Shown: piece by piece, positions 48,906 to 57,631 of the stretch
How the letters are laid out: every line of letters begins with the position of its first letter
Position numbering within the stretch: position 1 is the stretch's first letter
NCBI GenBank assembly: GCA_036015235.1
Contig: CP107926.1
Span: 3,414,001-3,478,000 of the forward strand
From: Streptomyces sp. NBC_00433
GTDB lineage: Bacteria > Actinomycetota > Actinomycetes > Streptomycetales > Streptomycetaceae
DNA length: 64,000 nucleotides
Direction: 5' to 3'
Translations under genes and position numbers: made by a program
Notes under the pieces: model-generated
Databases searched by the model: none
What the model was told of the DNA's origin: nothing
The model's input: only the letters and a program-made list of their open reading frames with translations

Positions 48906-50288
48906 ATGGTGGCAGGCGCCCCCCGGGTCTTCGTCTCGCACCTGTCCGGTGTCGCCGTCTTCGACCCCAACGGCGACCAGGTCGGCCGGGTCCGCGACGT
49001 CGTGGTGATGCTGCGGGTCGGCGGCCGCCCGCCGCGGGTCCTCGGCCTGGTGGTCGAGGTGGTCAGCCGGCGGCGGATCTTCCTGCCGATGACCCGGGTG
49101 ACCGGCGTGGAATCGGGGCAGGTGATCACCACCGGCGTGGTGAACATGCGCCGCTTCGAGCAGCGCCCCACCGAGACCCTGGTGCTGGGCGAGCTGCTCG
49201 ACCGCAGGCTGCGCTGGCTGCCGCAGGGCGGCGGCGCCACCAGCGCCACCACCGGCGAGGAGGCGGGCGAGGAGGTCACCGTGCTCGACGTGTCGATGGT
49301 GCAGCTGCCCGCCCGCCGCGACTGGGAGATCGACAAGGTCTTCATCCGCCGCGGCAAGGGCGGCGCGCTGCGGCGATCGGGAGGGGTGCGCGCAGCGCTT
49401 CCGTGGAAGGGCGGTGGCGGGCGACGGGGGGGCGAGACGCTGACCGTCGACTGGTCGGCGGTCACCGGCTTCCGCCTCGCCGAGGACAGCCAGGGCGCCG
49501 AGAACCTGGTGGCGACCTTCGAGCAGCTGCGCCCCGCCGACCTGGCCAACGTGCTGCACCACCTGTCGCCCAAGCGCCGCGGCGAGGTCGCCGCCGCCCT
49601 GGACGACGACCGGCTGGCCGACGTCCTTGAGGAGCTGCCCGACGACGACCAGGTGGAGATCCTCAGCAAGCTCAAGGAGGAGCGGGCCGCCGACGTCCTG
49701 GAGGCGATGGACCCCGACGACGCCGCCGACCTGCTGGCCGAGCTGCCCGCCGACGAGCAGGAGCGGCTGCTCACCCTGATGCAGCCGCAGGACGCGGCCG
49801 GCGTGCGCCGCCTGCTGTCCTACGAGGAGCGCACGGCCGGCGGGCTGATGACGACCGAGCCGATCGTGCTGCGGCCCGACGCGACCGTCGCCGACGCGCT
49901 GGCCCGTATCCGCAACCCGGACCTGTCGCCGGCGCTGGCCGCGCAGGTCTACGTGTGCCGGCCGCCCGACGAGACGCCCACCGGCAAATACCTGGGCCTG
50001 GTGCACTTCCAGCGGCTGCTGCGCGACCCGCCCTTCACCCTGCTGGGCTCCATCGTGGACACCGACCTCCAGCCGCTGGCCCCGGACACCGCGCTGCCGT
50101 CGGTGACCAGCTTCCTGGCCACGTACAACATGATCTCCGCCCCCGTCGTCGACGAGAGCGGCTCGCTGCTCGGCGCGGTCACCGTGGACGACGTCCTCGA
50201 CCACCTGCTGCCCGAGGACTGGCGGGAGACCGAGCTGTACGGCGAGGACCACGTCCGGCGCGTGACGAAGGCCGCCGATGGCCGCTGA
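48906..50288 (+). CDS. MgtE_N-CBS protein without transport domain
   Basis: A 460-residue protein with an N-terminal PRC-barrel-like region (VFVSHLSGVAVFDPNGDQVGRVRDVVV in part), an MgtE intracellular N domain (LRPADLANVLHHLSPKRR, LADVLEELPDDDQVEIL, AADLLAELPADE) and two CBS repeats (TAGGLMTTEPIVLRPD, ISAPVVDESGSLLGAVTVDDVL). The MgtE membrane pore is absent, so this is a sensory module alone. In MgtE these domains bind Mg(2+) and gate the channel. AGGGAGG precedes ATG 48906. It overlaps the DUF1003 gene by 11 bp, an arrangement recalled from M. tuberculosis near mrp. Confidence 0.88.
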   Translation: MVAGAPRVFVSHLSGVAVFDPNGDQVGRVRDVVVMLRVGGRPPRVLGLVVEVVSRRRIFLPMTRVTGVESGQVITTGVVNMRRFEQRPTETLVLGELLDRRLRWLPQGGGATSATTGEEAGEEVTVLDVSMVQLPARRDWEIDKVFIRRGKGGALRRSGGVRAALPWKGGGGRRGGETLTVDWSAVTGFRLAEDSQGAENLVATFEQLRPADLANVLHHLSPKRRGEVAAALDDDRLADVLEELPDDDQVEILSKLKEERAADVLEAMDPDDAADLLAELPADEQERLLTLMQPQDAAGVRRLLSYEERTAGGLMTTEPIVLRPDATVADALARIRNPDLSPALAAQVYVCRPPDETPTGKYLGLVHFQRLLRDPPFTLLGSIVDTDLQPLAPDTALPSVTSFLATYNMISAPVVDESGSLLGAVTVDDVLDHLLPEDWRETELYGEDHVRRVTKAADGR

Positions 50289-50892
50289 CGACCGCGAGCG
50301 CGAACGCACGGCGACGAACCGGCACCCCTCGGGCGCCACCGCCGCGCCCCGCCCCCGGGTGCGCCTGGACCAGCCGCGCGCCTCCCGCCGCAGGCTGCTG
50401 CCTGCCTACGACCCGGAGGCCTTCGGCAAGTTCTCCGAGCGGATCGCCCGCTTCCTGGGCACCGGGCGCTTCATCGTGTGGATGACGATCATCATCATCC
50501 TGTGGGTGCTGTGGAACATCTTCGCGCCCCGGCCGCTGCGCTTCGACAACTACCCCTTCATCTTCCTGACCCTGATGCTGTCGCTCCAGGCGTCCTACGC
50601 GGCCCCGCTGATCCTGCTGGCGCAGAACAGGCAGGACGACCGCGACCGGGTCAACCTCGAACAGGACCGCAAGCAGAACGAACGCAGCATCGCCGACACC
50701 GAGTACCTGACCCGGGAGGTCGCGGCGCTGCGGGTGAACCTGGGCGAGGTCGCCACCCGCGACTGGATCAGGTCGGAACTGCAGGACCTGCTCAAGGAGA
50801 TCGAGGACCGCGCGGCCCATCCGGGCCGCACGGCGCATCCGTCGCGGGGGCGCCCGGCGCGGGGTGACGAAGCCGACGGCCGGGGGCGCTGA
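50278..50892 (+). CDS. DUF1003 membrane protein
   Basis: A 204-residue protein with a charged N-terminus, two transmembrane helices (FIVWMTIIIILWVLWNIF and FIFLTLMLSLQASYAAPLIL) and a C-terminal coiled coil (DRDRVNLEQDRKQNERSIADTEYL, shown in part). The match to DUF1003 is clear from NRQDDRDR and the helix pair. The two helices could complete a complex with the membrane-less MgtE_N-CBS protein whose gene it overlaps by 11 bp; that is inference. Tight coupling means fixed stoichiometry. Confidence 0.88.
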   Translation: MAADDRERERTATNRHPSGATAAPRPRVRLDQPRASRRRLLPAYDPEAFGKFSERIARFLGTGRFIVWMTIIIILWVLWNIFAPRPLRFDNYPFIFLTLMLSLQASYAAPLILLAQNRQDDRDRVNLEQDRKQNERSIADTEYLTREVAALRVNLGEVATRDWIRSELQDLLKEIEDRAAHPGRTAHPSRGRPARGDEADGRGR

Positions 50893-50918
50893 ACGGCTCC
50901 GCGGCACCGCCGTACCAT
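50890..50918 (+). promoter_or_regulatory. Predicted promoter for a leaderless mrp transcript
   Basis: TGAACG (50890-50895) and TACCAT (50913-50918) are 17 bp apart, and the ATG of mrp begins 7 bp after the -10 element. No SD is present, which fits a leaderless mRNA. Confidence 0.45.
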
Positions 50919-50924
50919 CAACGT

Positions 50925-52100
50925 ATGGCTACCACCACGTACGGCTCGGGCACCACGCCGACCGCCACACCGACCGACGAGGCCGTGCGCGCCGCGCTCG
51001 GCACGGTGAACGACCCGGAGATCCACAAGCCGATCACCGACCTCGGCATGGTCAAATCCGTGGACATCTCCGAGGACGGCACGGTCGCCGTCACCGTCTA
51101 TCTGACGGTGTCCGGCTGTCCCATGCGGGACACCATCACCGAGCTCGTCACGACGGCCGTGGCGGCCGTTCCCGGGGTCACCTCGGTCGCGGTCACGCTG
51201 GACGTGATGAGCGACGAGCAGCGCCGCGAGCTGGCGAGCACGCTGCGCGGCGGCCAGGCCGAGAAGGAGATCCCCTTCGCGCAGCCTGGTTCGCTGACGC
51301 GGGTCTACGCGGTGGCCTCCGGCAAGGGCGGCGTCGGCAAGTCCTCGGTGACGGTCAACCTGGCCGCGGCGATGGCAGCGGACGGCCTGAAGGTCGGCGT
51401 GGTGGACGCGGACATCTACGGCCACAGCGTGCCGCGCATGCTGGGCGCGGAAGGGCGCCCCACGCAGGTCGAGAACATGATCATGCCGCCGTCGGCGAAC
51501 GGCGTGAAGGTCATCTCGATCGGCATGTTCACCCCGGGCAACGCCCCCGTGGTCTGGCGCGGCCCGATGCTCCACCGCGCCCTCCAGCAATTCCTCGCCG
51601 ACGTCTACTGGGGCGACCTCGACGTCCTGCTCCTCGACCTGCCGCCCGGCACCGGCGACATCGCGATCTCGGTGGCCCAGCTGGTCCCCAACGCGGAGAT
51701 CCTGGTCGTGACCACCCCCCAGCAGGCCGCCGCGGAGGTCGCCGAGCGCGCGGGCTCCATCGCGGTCCAGACCCACCAGAAGATCGTCGGCGTCGTCGAG
51801 AACATGGCGGGCATGCCGTGCCCGCACTGCGACGAGATCGTCGACGTCTTCGGCACGGGTGGCGGCGACAGCGTCGCCGAGGGCCTCACCCGCACGACGG
51901 GCACCACGGTCCCGGTCCTCGGCCGCATCCCGATCGACGTCCGCCTCCGCGAAGGCGGCGACGACGGCCGCCCCGTCGCTGTCGCGCACCCCGACTCACC
52001 GGCGGGCGTGGCCCTGCGCTCCATCGCCACGAAGCTCAGCTCGCGTGCGCGCGGCCTGTCCGGCCTGTCCTTGGGCATCACCCCGCGCAACAAGTTCTGA
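50925..52100 (+). CDS. mrp: Mrp/NBP35-family iron-sulfur carrier ATPase
   Basis: A 391-residue protein with an N-terminal MIP18/DUF59 domain (ALGTVNDPEIHKPITDLGMV) and a ParA-like P-loop ATPase with the deviant Walker A GKGGVGKSSV, DADIYGHSVPRMLG and LLDLPPGTGD. The conserved CxxC (CPHC) near the C-terminal third binds a bridging iron-sulfur cluster between two subunits. It delivers clusters to target proteins. The downstream neighbours tatB, anti-sigma and sigE genes match the M. tuberculosis order (Rv1229c to Rv1221). It is probably leaderless. Confidence 0.95.
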   Translation: MATTTYGSGTTPTATPTDEAVRAALGTVNDPEIHKPITDLGMVKSVDISEDGTVAVTVYLTVSGCPMRDTITELVTTAVAAVPGVTSVAVTLDVMSDEQRRELASTLRGGQAEKEIPFAQPGSLTRVYAVASGKGGVGKSSVTVNLAAAMAADGLKVGVVDADIYGHSVPRMLGAEGRPTQVENMIMPPSANGVKVISIGMFTPGNAPVVWRGPMLHRALQQFLADVYWGDLDVLLLDLPPGTGDIAISVAQLVPNAEILVVTTPQQAAAEVAERAGSIAVQTHQKIVGVVENMAGMPCPHCDEIVDVFGTGGGDSVAEGLTRTTGTTVPVLGRIPIDVRLREGGDDGRPVAVAHPDSPAGVALRSIATKLSSRARGLSGLSLGITPRNKF

Positions 52101-52126
52101 CCCGGGGGCTTCCCCCCTGCCCCCCG

Positions 52127-52161
52127 CGGTGCGTCGCTTCCTTTCCCGCCTCTTCGGCGGA
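52127..52161. repeat. Isolated repeat module Z (reverse orientation)
   Basis: Read on the minus strand this is CCGCCGAAGAGGCGGGAAAG followed by GAAGCGACGCACCG. It matches 62987-63022 in island C at most positions. CCGCC/GGCGG forms a hairpin around GAAGA, so it may also act as a terminator between the convergent mrp and 52212-52829 genes. Confidence 0.7.
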
Positions 52162-52211
52162 AGGTCCGGGGGCGGCCCGCGCGGGCAGGCGGGGCGGCCC
52201 CCGGGGAGACG

Positions 52212-52829
52212 CTACGCGCCGCCGTCGTACGCGCGGATATCGGGAATGGCCGCCAAGGCCAACCCGTACGCACTCATGCCGCGCCCGAACACACCGAGGT
52301 GGACGCCGCGGGCCGAGCCCGCGAGGACCCAGCCGTATTCGGACTCGCGGTAGTGGAAGGGTGTCGGCTCGCCGTCCACCGGAAGGGTGAGCGCGGCCCA
52401 GCCGGAGCCGTCGAGGTCGTCGGCGAGCTCCCAGGCCGTCGCGGTCTGCTGGTCGAGCCAGTCCTGGCGGAGCGCCCGCTCCATCGTGGTGGGCCAGGTG
52501 CAGGCGAGCAGGCCCGAGCCCGCGAGCCAGGCGGCCGAGGAGACCGACGTGGCCTCCAGCAGCCCGGTGCCGTCCGCGGTGCGCCGCCCGGGGCGCTGGG
52601 CCACCGTCATGACCACGGCGAAGCGCAGCGTCTCGTCGGCAGGGTCGGCTTTGAGCGTGGGCTCGTCACCGTGCCCTATCGAGCCGTATTCGACCGTGCC
52701 GTCTCCGCTCGCCCCGACCGTGTGCAGCCAGCGGCGTCCGGTGAACGCCTCGTCCAGCCCGTACCACGGGAAGTCGGCCATCAAGTAGCCGTCGAGCGCC
52801 CCCTGTGCCGAACCGGTCTTCGTCTCCAT
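52212..52829 (-). CDS. Hypothetical protein
   Basis: A 205-residue protein with no recognised domain. It reads as one globular domain: LMADFPWYGLDEAFTGRRWL, VEYGSIGHGDEPTL, ASVSSAAWLAGSG-like helix region and YGWVLAGSARGVHLGVFGRG near the end. No signal peptide or membrane segment is visible. GAGGAGG lies about 10 nt before ATG 52829, a strong SD. It is convergent with mrp and upstream of tatB in the same direction as tatB is transcribed, but 174 bp separate it from the tatB end. Confidence 0.75.
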   Translation of the reverse strand: METKTGSAQGALDGYLMADFPWYGLDEAFTGRRWLHTVGASGDGTVEYGSIGHGDEPTLKADPADETLRFAVVMTVAQRPGRRTADGTGLLEATSVSSAAWLAGSGLLACTWPTTMERALRQDWLDQQTATAWELADDLDGSGWAALTLPVDGEPTPFHYRESEYGWVLAGSARGVHLGVFGRGMSAYGLALAAIPDIRAYDGGA

Positions 52830-53003
52830 GTGGGTCGCGCCTCCTCATTGCCCTTCTGGGCGACTCGCCATCTTGCCCGACCCTGGGTGGGTCAGGGGGC
52901 AGAAACAGCGCGGGGTGACGGCGAACACATGGACAATGATCACCCGATCGGGCGAAAAACCCTGATCCGGTTGACTTCGGAAGGCGTATGAGGGGCCGCG
53001 GGC

Positions 53004-53483
53004 TCAGGTCGCGTCGGAGTCGTACGGCGGCGGCTCGTCGTCGTCCGACTGCTCGCGCTTGCGCAGCAGGTCGGGCGTGCCGGACCCGGCGGCGCCGGCC
53101 GCGGCGGTGGCGGTGCCGGCCTTGCGGGCGGCGGGCGCCGCGGTGTCCACACCGTTGACCGCGTCCGTGACCTCGGCCATCTCCTTGCGCAGGTCCAGGC
53201 TGTTGCCCAGGTCCCGCAGCTCCTTCAGGCCGTACTCGTCCTCGTCGCTCATCAGGTTCTTGCGGATGAACGTCTTCGGGTTGAGGTCCTCGAATTCGAA
53301 GTCCTTGAACTCCGGGCCCAGTTCCCGACGGATGTCCTCTTTGGCGCTGTCGGAGAACTCCCGCACCTTGCGGATGAAGGCCATCGTGTCCTGGATGACC
53401 TTCGGGAGCTTGTCCGGTCCGAAGACGAGCACGGCAAGGACCACGAGCGCGACCAGCTCAAGCGGGCCTATGTCGAAGAACAC
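53004..53483 (-). CDS. tatB: Sec-independent protein translocase subunit TatB
   Basis: A 159-residue protein with one N-terminal transmembrane helix followed by an amphipathic helix: FFDIGPLELVALVVLAVLVFGPDKLPKVIQ, shown here in pieces as FFDIGPLELV, AVLVFGPDKLP and FIRKVREFSD. The F-G-P hinge is diagnostic of TatA/B. The acidic C-terminal region and length favour TatB over TatA. It recruits twin-arginine precursors with TatC. GGAG lies 7 nt before GTG 53483. It follows the anti-sigma gene by 141 bp; a HtrA-type protease gene, present here in mycobacteria, is absent. Confidence 0.93.
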   Translation of the reverse strand: MFFDIGPLELVALVVLAVLVFGPDKLPKVIQDTMAFIRKVREFSDSAKEDIRRELGPEFKDFEFEDLNPKTFIRKNLMSDEDEYGLKELRDLGNSLDLRKEMAEVTDAVNGVDTAAPAARKAGTATAAAGAAGSGTPDLLRKREQSDDDEPPPYDSDAT

Positions 53484-53624
53484 CTTGCAGCTCCTTGGGA
53501 CGTCCGCAGCCGGGGGGGCTGAGTCCGGCGGACTTTACGTTACCTGCCCCCGCGCGCGTAGCGGGAGTGGCTGCGGCCAACACTACGTCGCCGCACGGTG
53601 AAGCTCGCGTCTCGGTGCGCTGTC

Positions 53625-54632
53625 TCAGCGCACCGCTGCGGGGCCGTGCGCGGGGCCGTTCAGCGCGGGGGCGCGGCCCGCGTCGAAGGCGCCGGCCGGG
53701 AACGCGCCGGGGGTGGGCGGCTCGCCGGTCAGGGCCACCGACGTGACCGACGCGACGGAGGCCGCCGACGCGAGACCGCCGGGCAGCGCCACGCTGACCT
53801 GGCGCAGCCGCCGCTCCTCGCGGGCGTCGAGCAGGTCGCGCGGGGTGGTGCCGTGGGTGTCGGTGACCGAGTTGGCGGCGCTGAAGGGGGTGACCGCGGG
53901 CCCGTCGTCCGGGCGGGCGCTGCCGTCGACACCGGCCTCCATCGGCAGGGCGCCGCCGATGGCGATGGCGGCCATCGAGAAGGCGCCCGCGGCGGCGAAG
54001 GCGAACCGCCGGCCCCGAGAGGCCTGGGCGGCGGCTGCCGAGGCGCTTGCCGGGGCCGTGACGGCGCCCGTACGGGGGTCTGCGGGGCCGTCCAGCGGGC
54101 TCGCGGCGCCCGGCCGGTCACCGGTGAGGCCGCGGGCCACTTCGTGGATACGGAAGCCGCGGGCGCCCTTGCCGTCGCCGGGGGCGACCAGGTCGGGGGC
54201 CGGGGCGAAATAGGAAGGACGGCGCCGGCCGCCGGAGCCGAAGGCCCCCGAGCCGAGCAGGCCGCCGTCGAAGGGGCCGCGCCGGCCGTCCTGCGGGACC
54301 TCGTGGACGTCGTGGCCGCCGAGGAGGGCGCCGCGGCCGTCGGTGCCGTCGTCACCGCCGTCCTTGGGGCCGCAGGCCGCCAGGCCTTGCAGCCTGGCCA
54401 GCAGCCCGGCGGAGATCGCGGGCAGCTCGGAGGCCGCCACCACGCTCTTGAGCCGCCGCTGCTCGGTGGCGGCCGCCTTGCACTGCGGACAGGTCGCCAG
54501 ATGGGACTGCACCCGCTCGCGGGCGTCGTCGGCCAGCTCGCCGTCGACGAACGCGGCGAGCCGGTCGCCCAGGTGCTGCTCGGCGGGCGCGGTGCGCTGC
54601 GCTCGCTGTGCGCCGGAACCGCTGGTGCTCAC
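53625..54632 (-). CDS. Zinc-finger anti-sigma factor (RseA-like)
   Basis: A 335-residue protein. The N-terminal anti-sigma domain has the zinc motif HLATCPQCK (HxxxCxxC) near residues 45-53, preceded by [20 protein letters not shown] long Gly/Pro/Ser-rich stretch follows, then one transmembrane helix ([20 protein letters not shown]) and an extracellular Ala/Val-rich tail. It should bind the adjacent sigma factor and respond to envelope signals. Its GTG start overlaps the sigma factor stop by 4 nt (GTGA), so the pair is translationally coupled. It is longer than the mycobacterial RseA because of the linker. Confidence 0.88.
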   Translation of the reverse strand: MSTSGSGAQRAQRTAPAEQHLGDRLAAFVDGELADDARERVQSHLATCPQCKAAATEQRRLKSVVAASELPAISAGLLARLQGLAACGPKDGGDDGTDGRGALLGGHDVHEVPQDGRRGPFDGGLLGSGAFGSGGRRRPSYFAPAPDLVAPGDGKGARGFRIHEVARGLTGDRPGAASPLDGPADPRTGAVTAPASASAAAAQASRGRRFAFAAAGAFSMAAIAIGGALPMEAGVDGSARPDDGPAVTPFSAANSVTDTHGTTPRDLLDAREERRLRQVSVALPGGLASAASVASVTSVALTGEPPTPGAFPAGAFDAGRAPALNGPAHGPAAVR

Positions 54633-55393
54633 GCTCTCCCGCCCTCCAGGCCAGGTTCGATGACGGCGGCAGCGAGCGCGGGGACCTGCCGGGCGCCGGG
54701 CGCCCGGTGCTCCAGAGCCTTGCGCAGGTGGGAGCGGCCGCGGTGGATCCGGCTCCGCACCGTGCCCAGCTTCACGCCCAGCGTCGCCGCGATCTCCTCG
54801 TACGACAGCCCCTCGATGTCGCAGAGCACCACGGCGGCCCTGAACTCCGGGGCGAGGGTGTCCAGCGCCTGCTGGACGTCCGCGTCGAAGTGGGTGTCGT
54901 TGAAGTGCTGCGCGGGGGACGGCTCGCGGCTGGGCAGCCGCTCTGCCGCGTCGTCCCCGAGGGCGTCGAAGCGGATGCGCTGGCGCCGCCGCACCATGTC
55001 GAGGAAGAGGTTGGTGGTGATGCGGTGCAGCCAGCCCTCGAAGGTGCCCGGCGTGTAGGTGGACAGGGAGCGGAAGACCCGGACGAAGACCTCCTGGGTG
55101 AGGTCCTCCGCGTCGTGCTGGTTGCCGGTCAGCCGGTAGGCCAGCCGGTACACCCGGGCACTGTGCGTACTGACGATCTCCTCCCAGGAGGGAGGCGTCC
55201 ACGCCTGAGGGTCCCCGTCGGTGGCGAATGTCGCGGTCGAGGAGTTGTTGTCGCGTGAACTGTCATCAGCAGTCTTGGTCACGGATTTCGGCTGTCCGGC
55301 CGACCGTCGAAAGCGCGTGAGCACCTTCCGGTCACCGGCCGCAGCCGCACCTCCCCTGTCGGCTCTGGTGGTGTCCAGTAGAGCCTCTACCAT
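54629..55393 (-). CDS. ECF sigma factor, SigE-type
   Basis: A 254-residue group IV sigma factor. Region 2 has [22 protein letters not shown], with the -10 recognising part [20 protein letters not shown]; region 4 has [26 protein letters not shown]. About 70 extra residues precede region 2. It is likely released from the coupled anti-sigma factor under envelope stress, as M. tuberculosis SigE is. ATG 55393 has GAGG at 5 nt; GTG 55399 is the alternative. It is divergent from the O-methyltransferase gene. Confidence 0.92.
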   Translation of the reverse strand: MVEALLDTTRADRGGAAAAGDRKVLTRFRRSAGQPKSVTKTADDSSRDNNSSTATFATDGDPQAWTPPSWEEIVSTHSARVYRLAYRLTGNQHDAEDLTQEVFVRVFRSLSTYTPGTFEGWLHRITTNLFLDMVRRRQRIRFDALGDDAAERLPSREPSPAQHFNDTHFDADVQQALDTLAPEFRAAVVLCDIEGLSYEEIAATLGVKLGTVRSRIHRGRSHLRKALEHRAPGARQVPALAAAVIEPGLEGGRA

Positions 55394-55488
55394 ATCCACC
55401 TCGCCCGTTAGCTCCGGATAAGACCACTGCCGCCCCTGGGCCGGGAACCCGCGCCATCGCCGCGGACTGCCGCCCGTCTGCCTTCGCT

Positions 55489-56241
55489 GTGCCTAACGCG
55501 CGGTCCCATCAGCAGGTTCCCCGACGCAACGGATACAGTCGCCGGGCGGGGCCGCACACGGTCAACGAACGGTCATCGGGCACATTCGGCTACGAGGAGA
55601 GGGCCATTACCGGCAACCGGCAGGCGAGCTGGGCGTTCGCCGACGCTTTCGTCGCCGAGGACGACGCCCTCATACGCGCGAGGGCCCGCTCGCACGCGTC
55701 GGGACTGCGGCCCGTCTCCCCCGGCACCGGTGCGGCGCTGCGGCTGCTCACCGCCGCGGGCAACGCGAAATACGTGGTCGAGATCGGCACCGGCACGGGC
55801 GTCTCCGGCATCCACCTGATGCGCGGGATGCGCCACGACGGGGTGCTGACCACCGTCGACACCGAGCCGGACCGCCAGCAGCTGGCCCGCGAGGCCTACC
55901 GCGAGGCCGGCTTCGCCGCGAACCGCGCCCGCTTCATCCCCGGCGCCGCCCTCGACGTCCTGCCCCGCCTCACCGACGGCGCCTACGACCTGGTCTTCTG
56001 CGACGGCGACCGGCTCGAGTACCTGGACTACCTGGACGAGTCGCTGCGGCTGCTGCGCCCCGGCGGGATCGTCTGCTTCGAGGGCGCCTTCGCGCAGGGC
56101 CGGGCCCTGGACGCCAACCACCAGGACTCCGAGTCGCAGACCCTGCGCGAACTGCTGCGGGCCGTCCGCGACAGCACCCGCCTGTCCCCGGTGCTGCTCC
56201 CCACCGACGACGGCCTGCTGTGCGCGGTCCGGCGGCCGTAG
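55489..56241 (+). CDS. O-methyltransferase (class I SAM-dependent)
   Basis: A SAM-dependent methyltransferase. Motif I reads [16 protein letters not shown], with [15 protein letters not shown] (acidic residue binding ribose), YDLVFCDGD and [13 protein letters not shown]. It resembles the catechol O-methyltransferase-like family. M. tuberculosis has Rv1220c here, divergent from sigE as in this window. The given start GTG 55489 has no SD. GAGGAGAGG at 55594-55602 is followed after a few bases by in-frame ATT 55606, giving [11 protein letters not shown]; initiation at ATT is a real possibility, leaving 211 residues. Confidence 0.88.
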   Translation: MPNARSHQQVPRRNGYSRRAGPHTVNERSSGTFGYEERAITGNRQASWAFADAFVAEDDALIRARARSHASGLRPVSPGTGAALRLLTAAGNAKYVVEIGTGTGVSGIHLMRGMRHDGVLTTVDTEPDRQQLAREAYREAGFAANRARFIPGAALDVLPRLTDGAYDLVFCDGDRLEYLDYLDESLRLLRPGGIVCFEGAFAQGRALDANHQDSESQTLRELLRAVRDSTRLSPVLLPTDDGLLCAVRRP

Positions 56242-56291
56242 CACCGGCGGCCCGGAGTGCCCCCGTAACTCGCCGGCGGCATAAAAAGGTG

Positions 56292-56322
56292 CGCGGCCAC
56301 GCGCATGAAGCACGTGGCCGCG
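56292..56322 (-). terminator. Intrinsic terminator of the DUF3117 gene
   Basis: Stem CGCGGCCACG (56292-56301) pairs with CGTGGCCGCG (56313-56322). On the minus strand it is followed by CACCTTTTTAT, a genuine U-tract. Confidence 0.88.
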
Positions 56323-56345
56323 ACGATGTCAGGGGACCGCTGGTC

Positions 56346-56513
56346 TCAGACGATGGCCTTCTTCAGCGCATCGCCGAGGGCATCCGCCTCGTCCGGGGTC
56401 AGCTCGACAACAAGCCGCCCGCCGCCCTCAAGCGGAACGCGCATAATAATGCTCCGCCCCTCCTTGGTCACCTCGAGCGGGCCGTCACCCGTCCGCGGCT
56501 TCATGGCCGCCAT
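56346..56513 (-). CDS. DUF3117 family protein
   Basis: A 55-residue protein beginning MAAMKPRTGDGPLEVTKEG and ending ADALGDALKKAIV. It matches the tiny actinobacterial DUF3117 family (Rv1211 in M. tuberculosis). The fold is probably a beta-sheet plus a helix; the function is unknown. AGGGGAAC precedes ATG 56513 at suitable spacing, so the 13-residue longer frame upstream is rejected. A U-tract terminator follows directly. Confidence 0.92.
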   Translation of the reverse strand: MAAMKPRTGDGPLEVTKEGRSIIMRVPLEGGGRLVVELTPDEADALGDALKKAIV

Positions 56514-56709
56514 GCTCGTTCCCCTTCCTGAAACCAGCTCGGACTCGAACACATTGGTTCTCGGCCATTATCCCGCATCCACCTGCCCGATGACCAACAG
56601 CGGTGGCACTCCGTTCCACAATCGACATCCGCAAAACCTGTCAATTCGCCGCGCGGGCCGTGCGGTGCACGGCGCCGGGCCTTCGGCGGCACGGGAAAAC
56701 ACTTGACGT

Positions 56710-56723
56710 AGGTCACATGACCT
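56710..56723. promoter_or_regulatory. Inverted repeat upstream of the enoyl-CoA hydratase gene
   Basis: AGGTCA-CA-TGACCT is a near-perfect palindrome directly after a -35-like TTGACG (56703-56708) and 60 bp before the start codon. Position and symmetry suggest a repressor operator. Confidence 0.45.
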
Positions 56724-56782
56724 CCGGTCCGCGGGTCCGGCATTCTGGCCAGGACCATTGCCGCGACGAAGGGGTTACCGCC

Positions 56783-57565
56783 ATGGCCGACAGCGTGCTG
56801 TACGAGGTGTCCGACGGGCTCGCCACCGTCACCCTCAACCGCCCCGAGGCGATGAACGCGCTCGACACCGCCACCAAGGCGGCACTGCGGGACGCCCTGC
56901 GGGCGGCGGGCGCCGACGAGGCGGTCAGGGCGGTGCTGCTGACCGGCGGCGGGCGGGCCTTCTGCGTCGGCCAGGACCTCAAGGAGCATGTGGCGATCCT
57001 GGAGGCGGGCGGCGGCATGACCACGGTCGCCGAGCACTACAACCCCATCACACTGGCCATCGCGACGATGCCGAAGCCGGTGGTCGCCGGGGTGAACGGG
57101 GTCGCCGCGGGCGCCGGTGCCGGCTTCGCCTTCGCCGCCGACTTCCGGGTGGTCGCGGACACCGCGTCCTTCAACACGTCCTTCGCGGGCGTGGCCCTGT
57201 CCACGGACTCGGGGGTCTCCTGGACCCTCCCCCGGCTCGTGGGGCACTCGCGGGCCTCGGACCTGCTGCTCTTCCCGCGGGCGATCCCGGCCGCCGAGGC
57301 GGCCGACCTCGGCATCGCGAACCGGGTGGTGCCGGCGGCCGACCTGCCGGCCGAGGCGCTCGCCGTCGCCCGGCGGCTGGCGGCGGGCCCGACGCTGGCC
57401 TACGCCTCGATCAAGGCGGCCCTCGCGCACTCCGCGACCCGCTCCCTGCCGGAGGCGCTGGAGCGGGAGGGGGAGCTCCAGGTCGCCGCCGGTGCCTCCG
57501 CGGACCACCGCGAGGCCGTCTCCGCCTTCCTGGCCAAGCGACCCGCTGTTTATACGGGCCGCTGA
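56783..57565 (+). CDS. Enoyl-CoA hydratase/isomerase family protein
   Basis: A 260-residue crotonase-fold protein: VTLNRPEAMNALD, the oxyanion-hole segments GGGRAFCVGQDLKEH and NGVAAGAGAGFAFAADFRV, and STDSGVSWTLPRLVG. The helical C-terminus has YASIKAALAHS. The hydratase glutamates are not both evident (STDSG at the usual second site favours a PaaG-like isomerase with an Asp). It probably acts in fatty acid or phenylacetate degradation. AGGGG precedes ATG 56783. The inverted repeat at 56710 may control it. Confidence 0.88.
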   Translation: MADSVLYEVSDGLATVTLNRPEAMNALDTATKAALRDALRAAGADEAVRAVLLTGGGRAFCVGQDLKEHVAILEAGGGMTTVAEHYNPITLAIATMPKPVVAGVNGVAAGAGAGFAFAADFRVVADTASFNTSFAGVALSTDSGVSWTLPRLVGHSRASDLLLFPRAIPAAEAADLGIANRVVPAADLPAEALAVARRLAAGPTLAYASIKAALAHSATRSLPEALEREGELQVAAGASADHREAVSAFLAKRPAVYTGR

Positions 57566-57574
57566 TCCGCCGGT

Positions 57575-57631
57575 CGCAAGGAGCACGCCCCTTGCGGGCC
57601 TGTCCGGACTGCTCAGCGCGCCGAGCAGTCC
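57575..57631. terminator. Paired hairpins between convergent genes
   Basis: CGCAAGG/CCTTGCG (57575-57596) and GGACTGCTC/GAGCAGTCC (57606-57631) form two perfect stems. The second spans the stop of the tag gene. They probably end both convergent transcripts. Confidence 0.6.
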
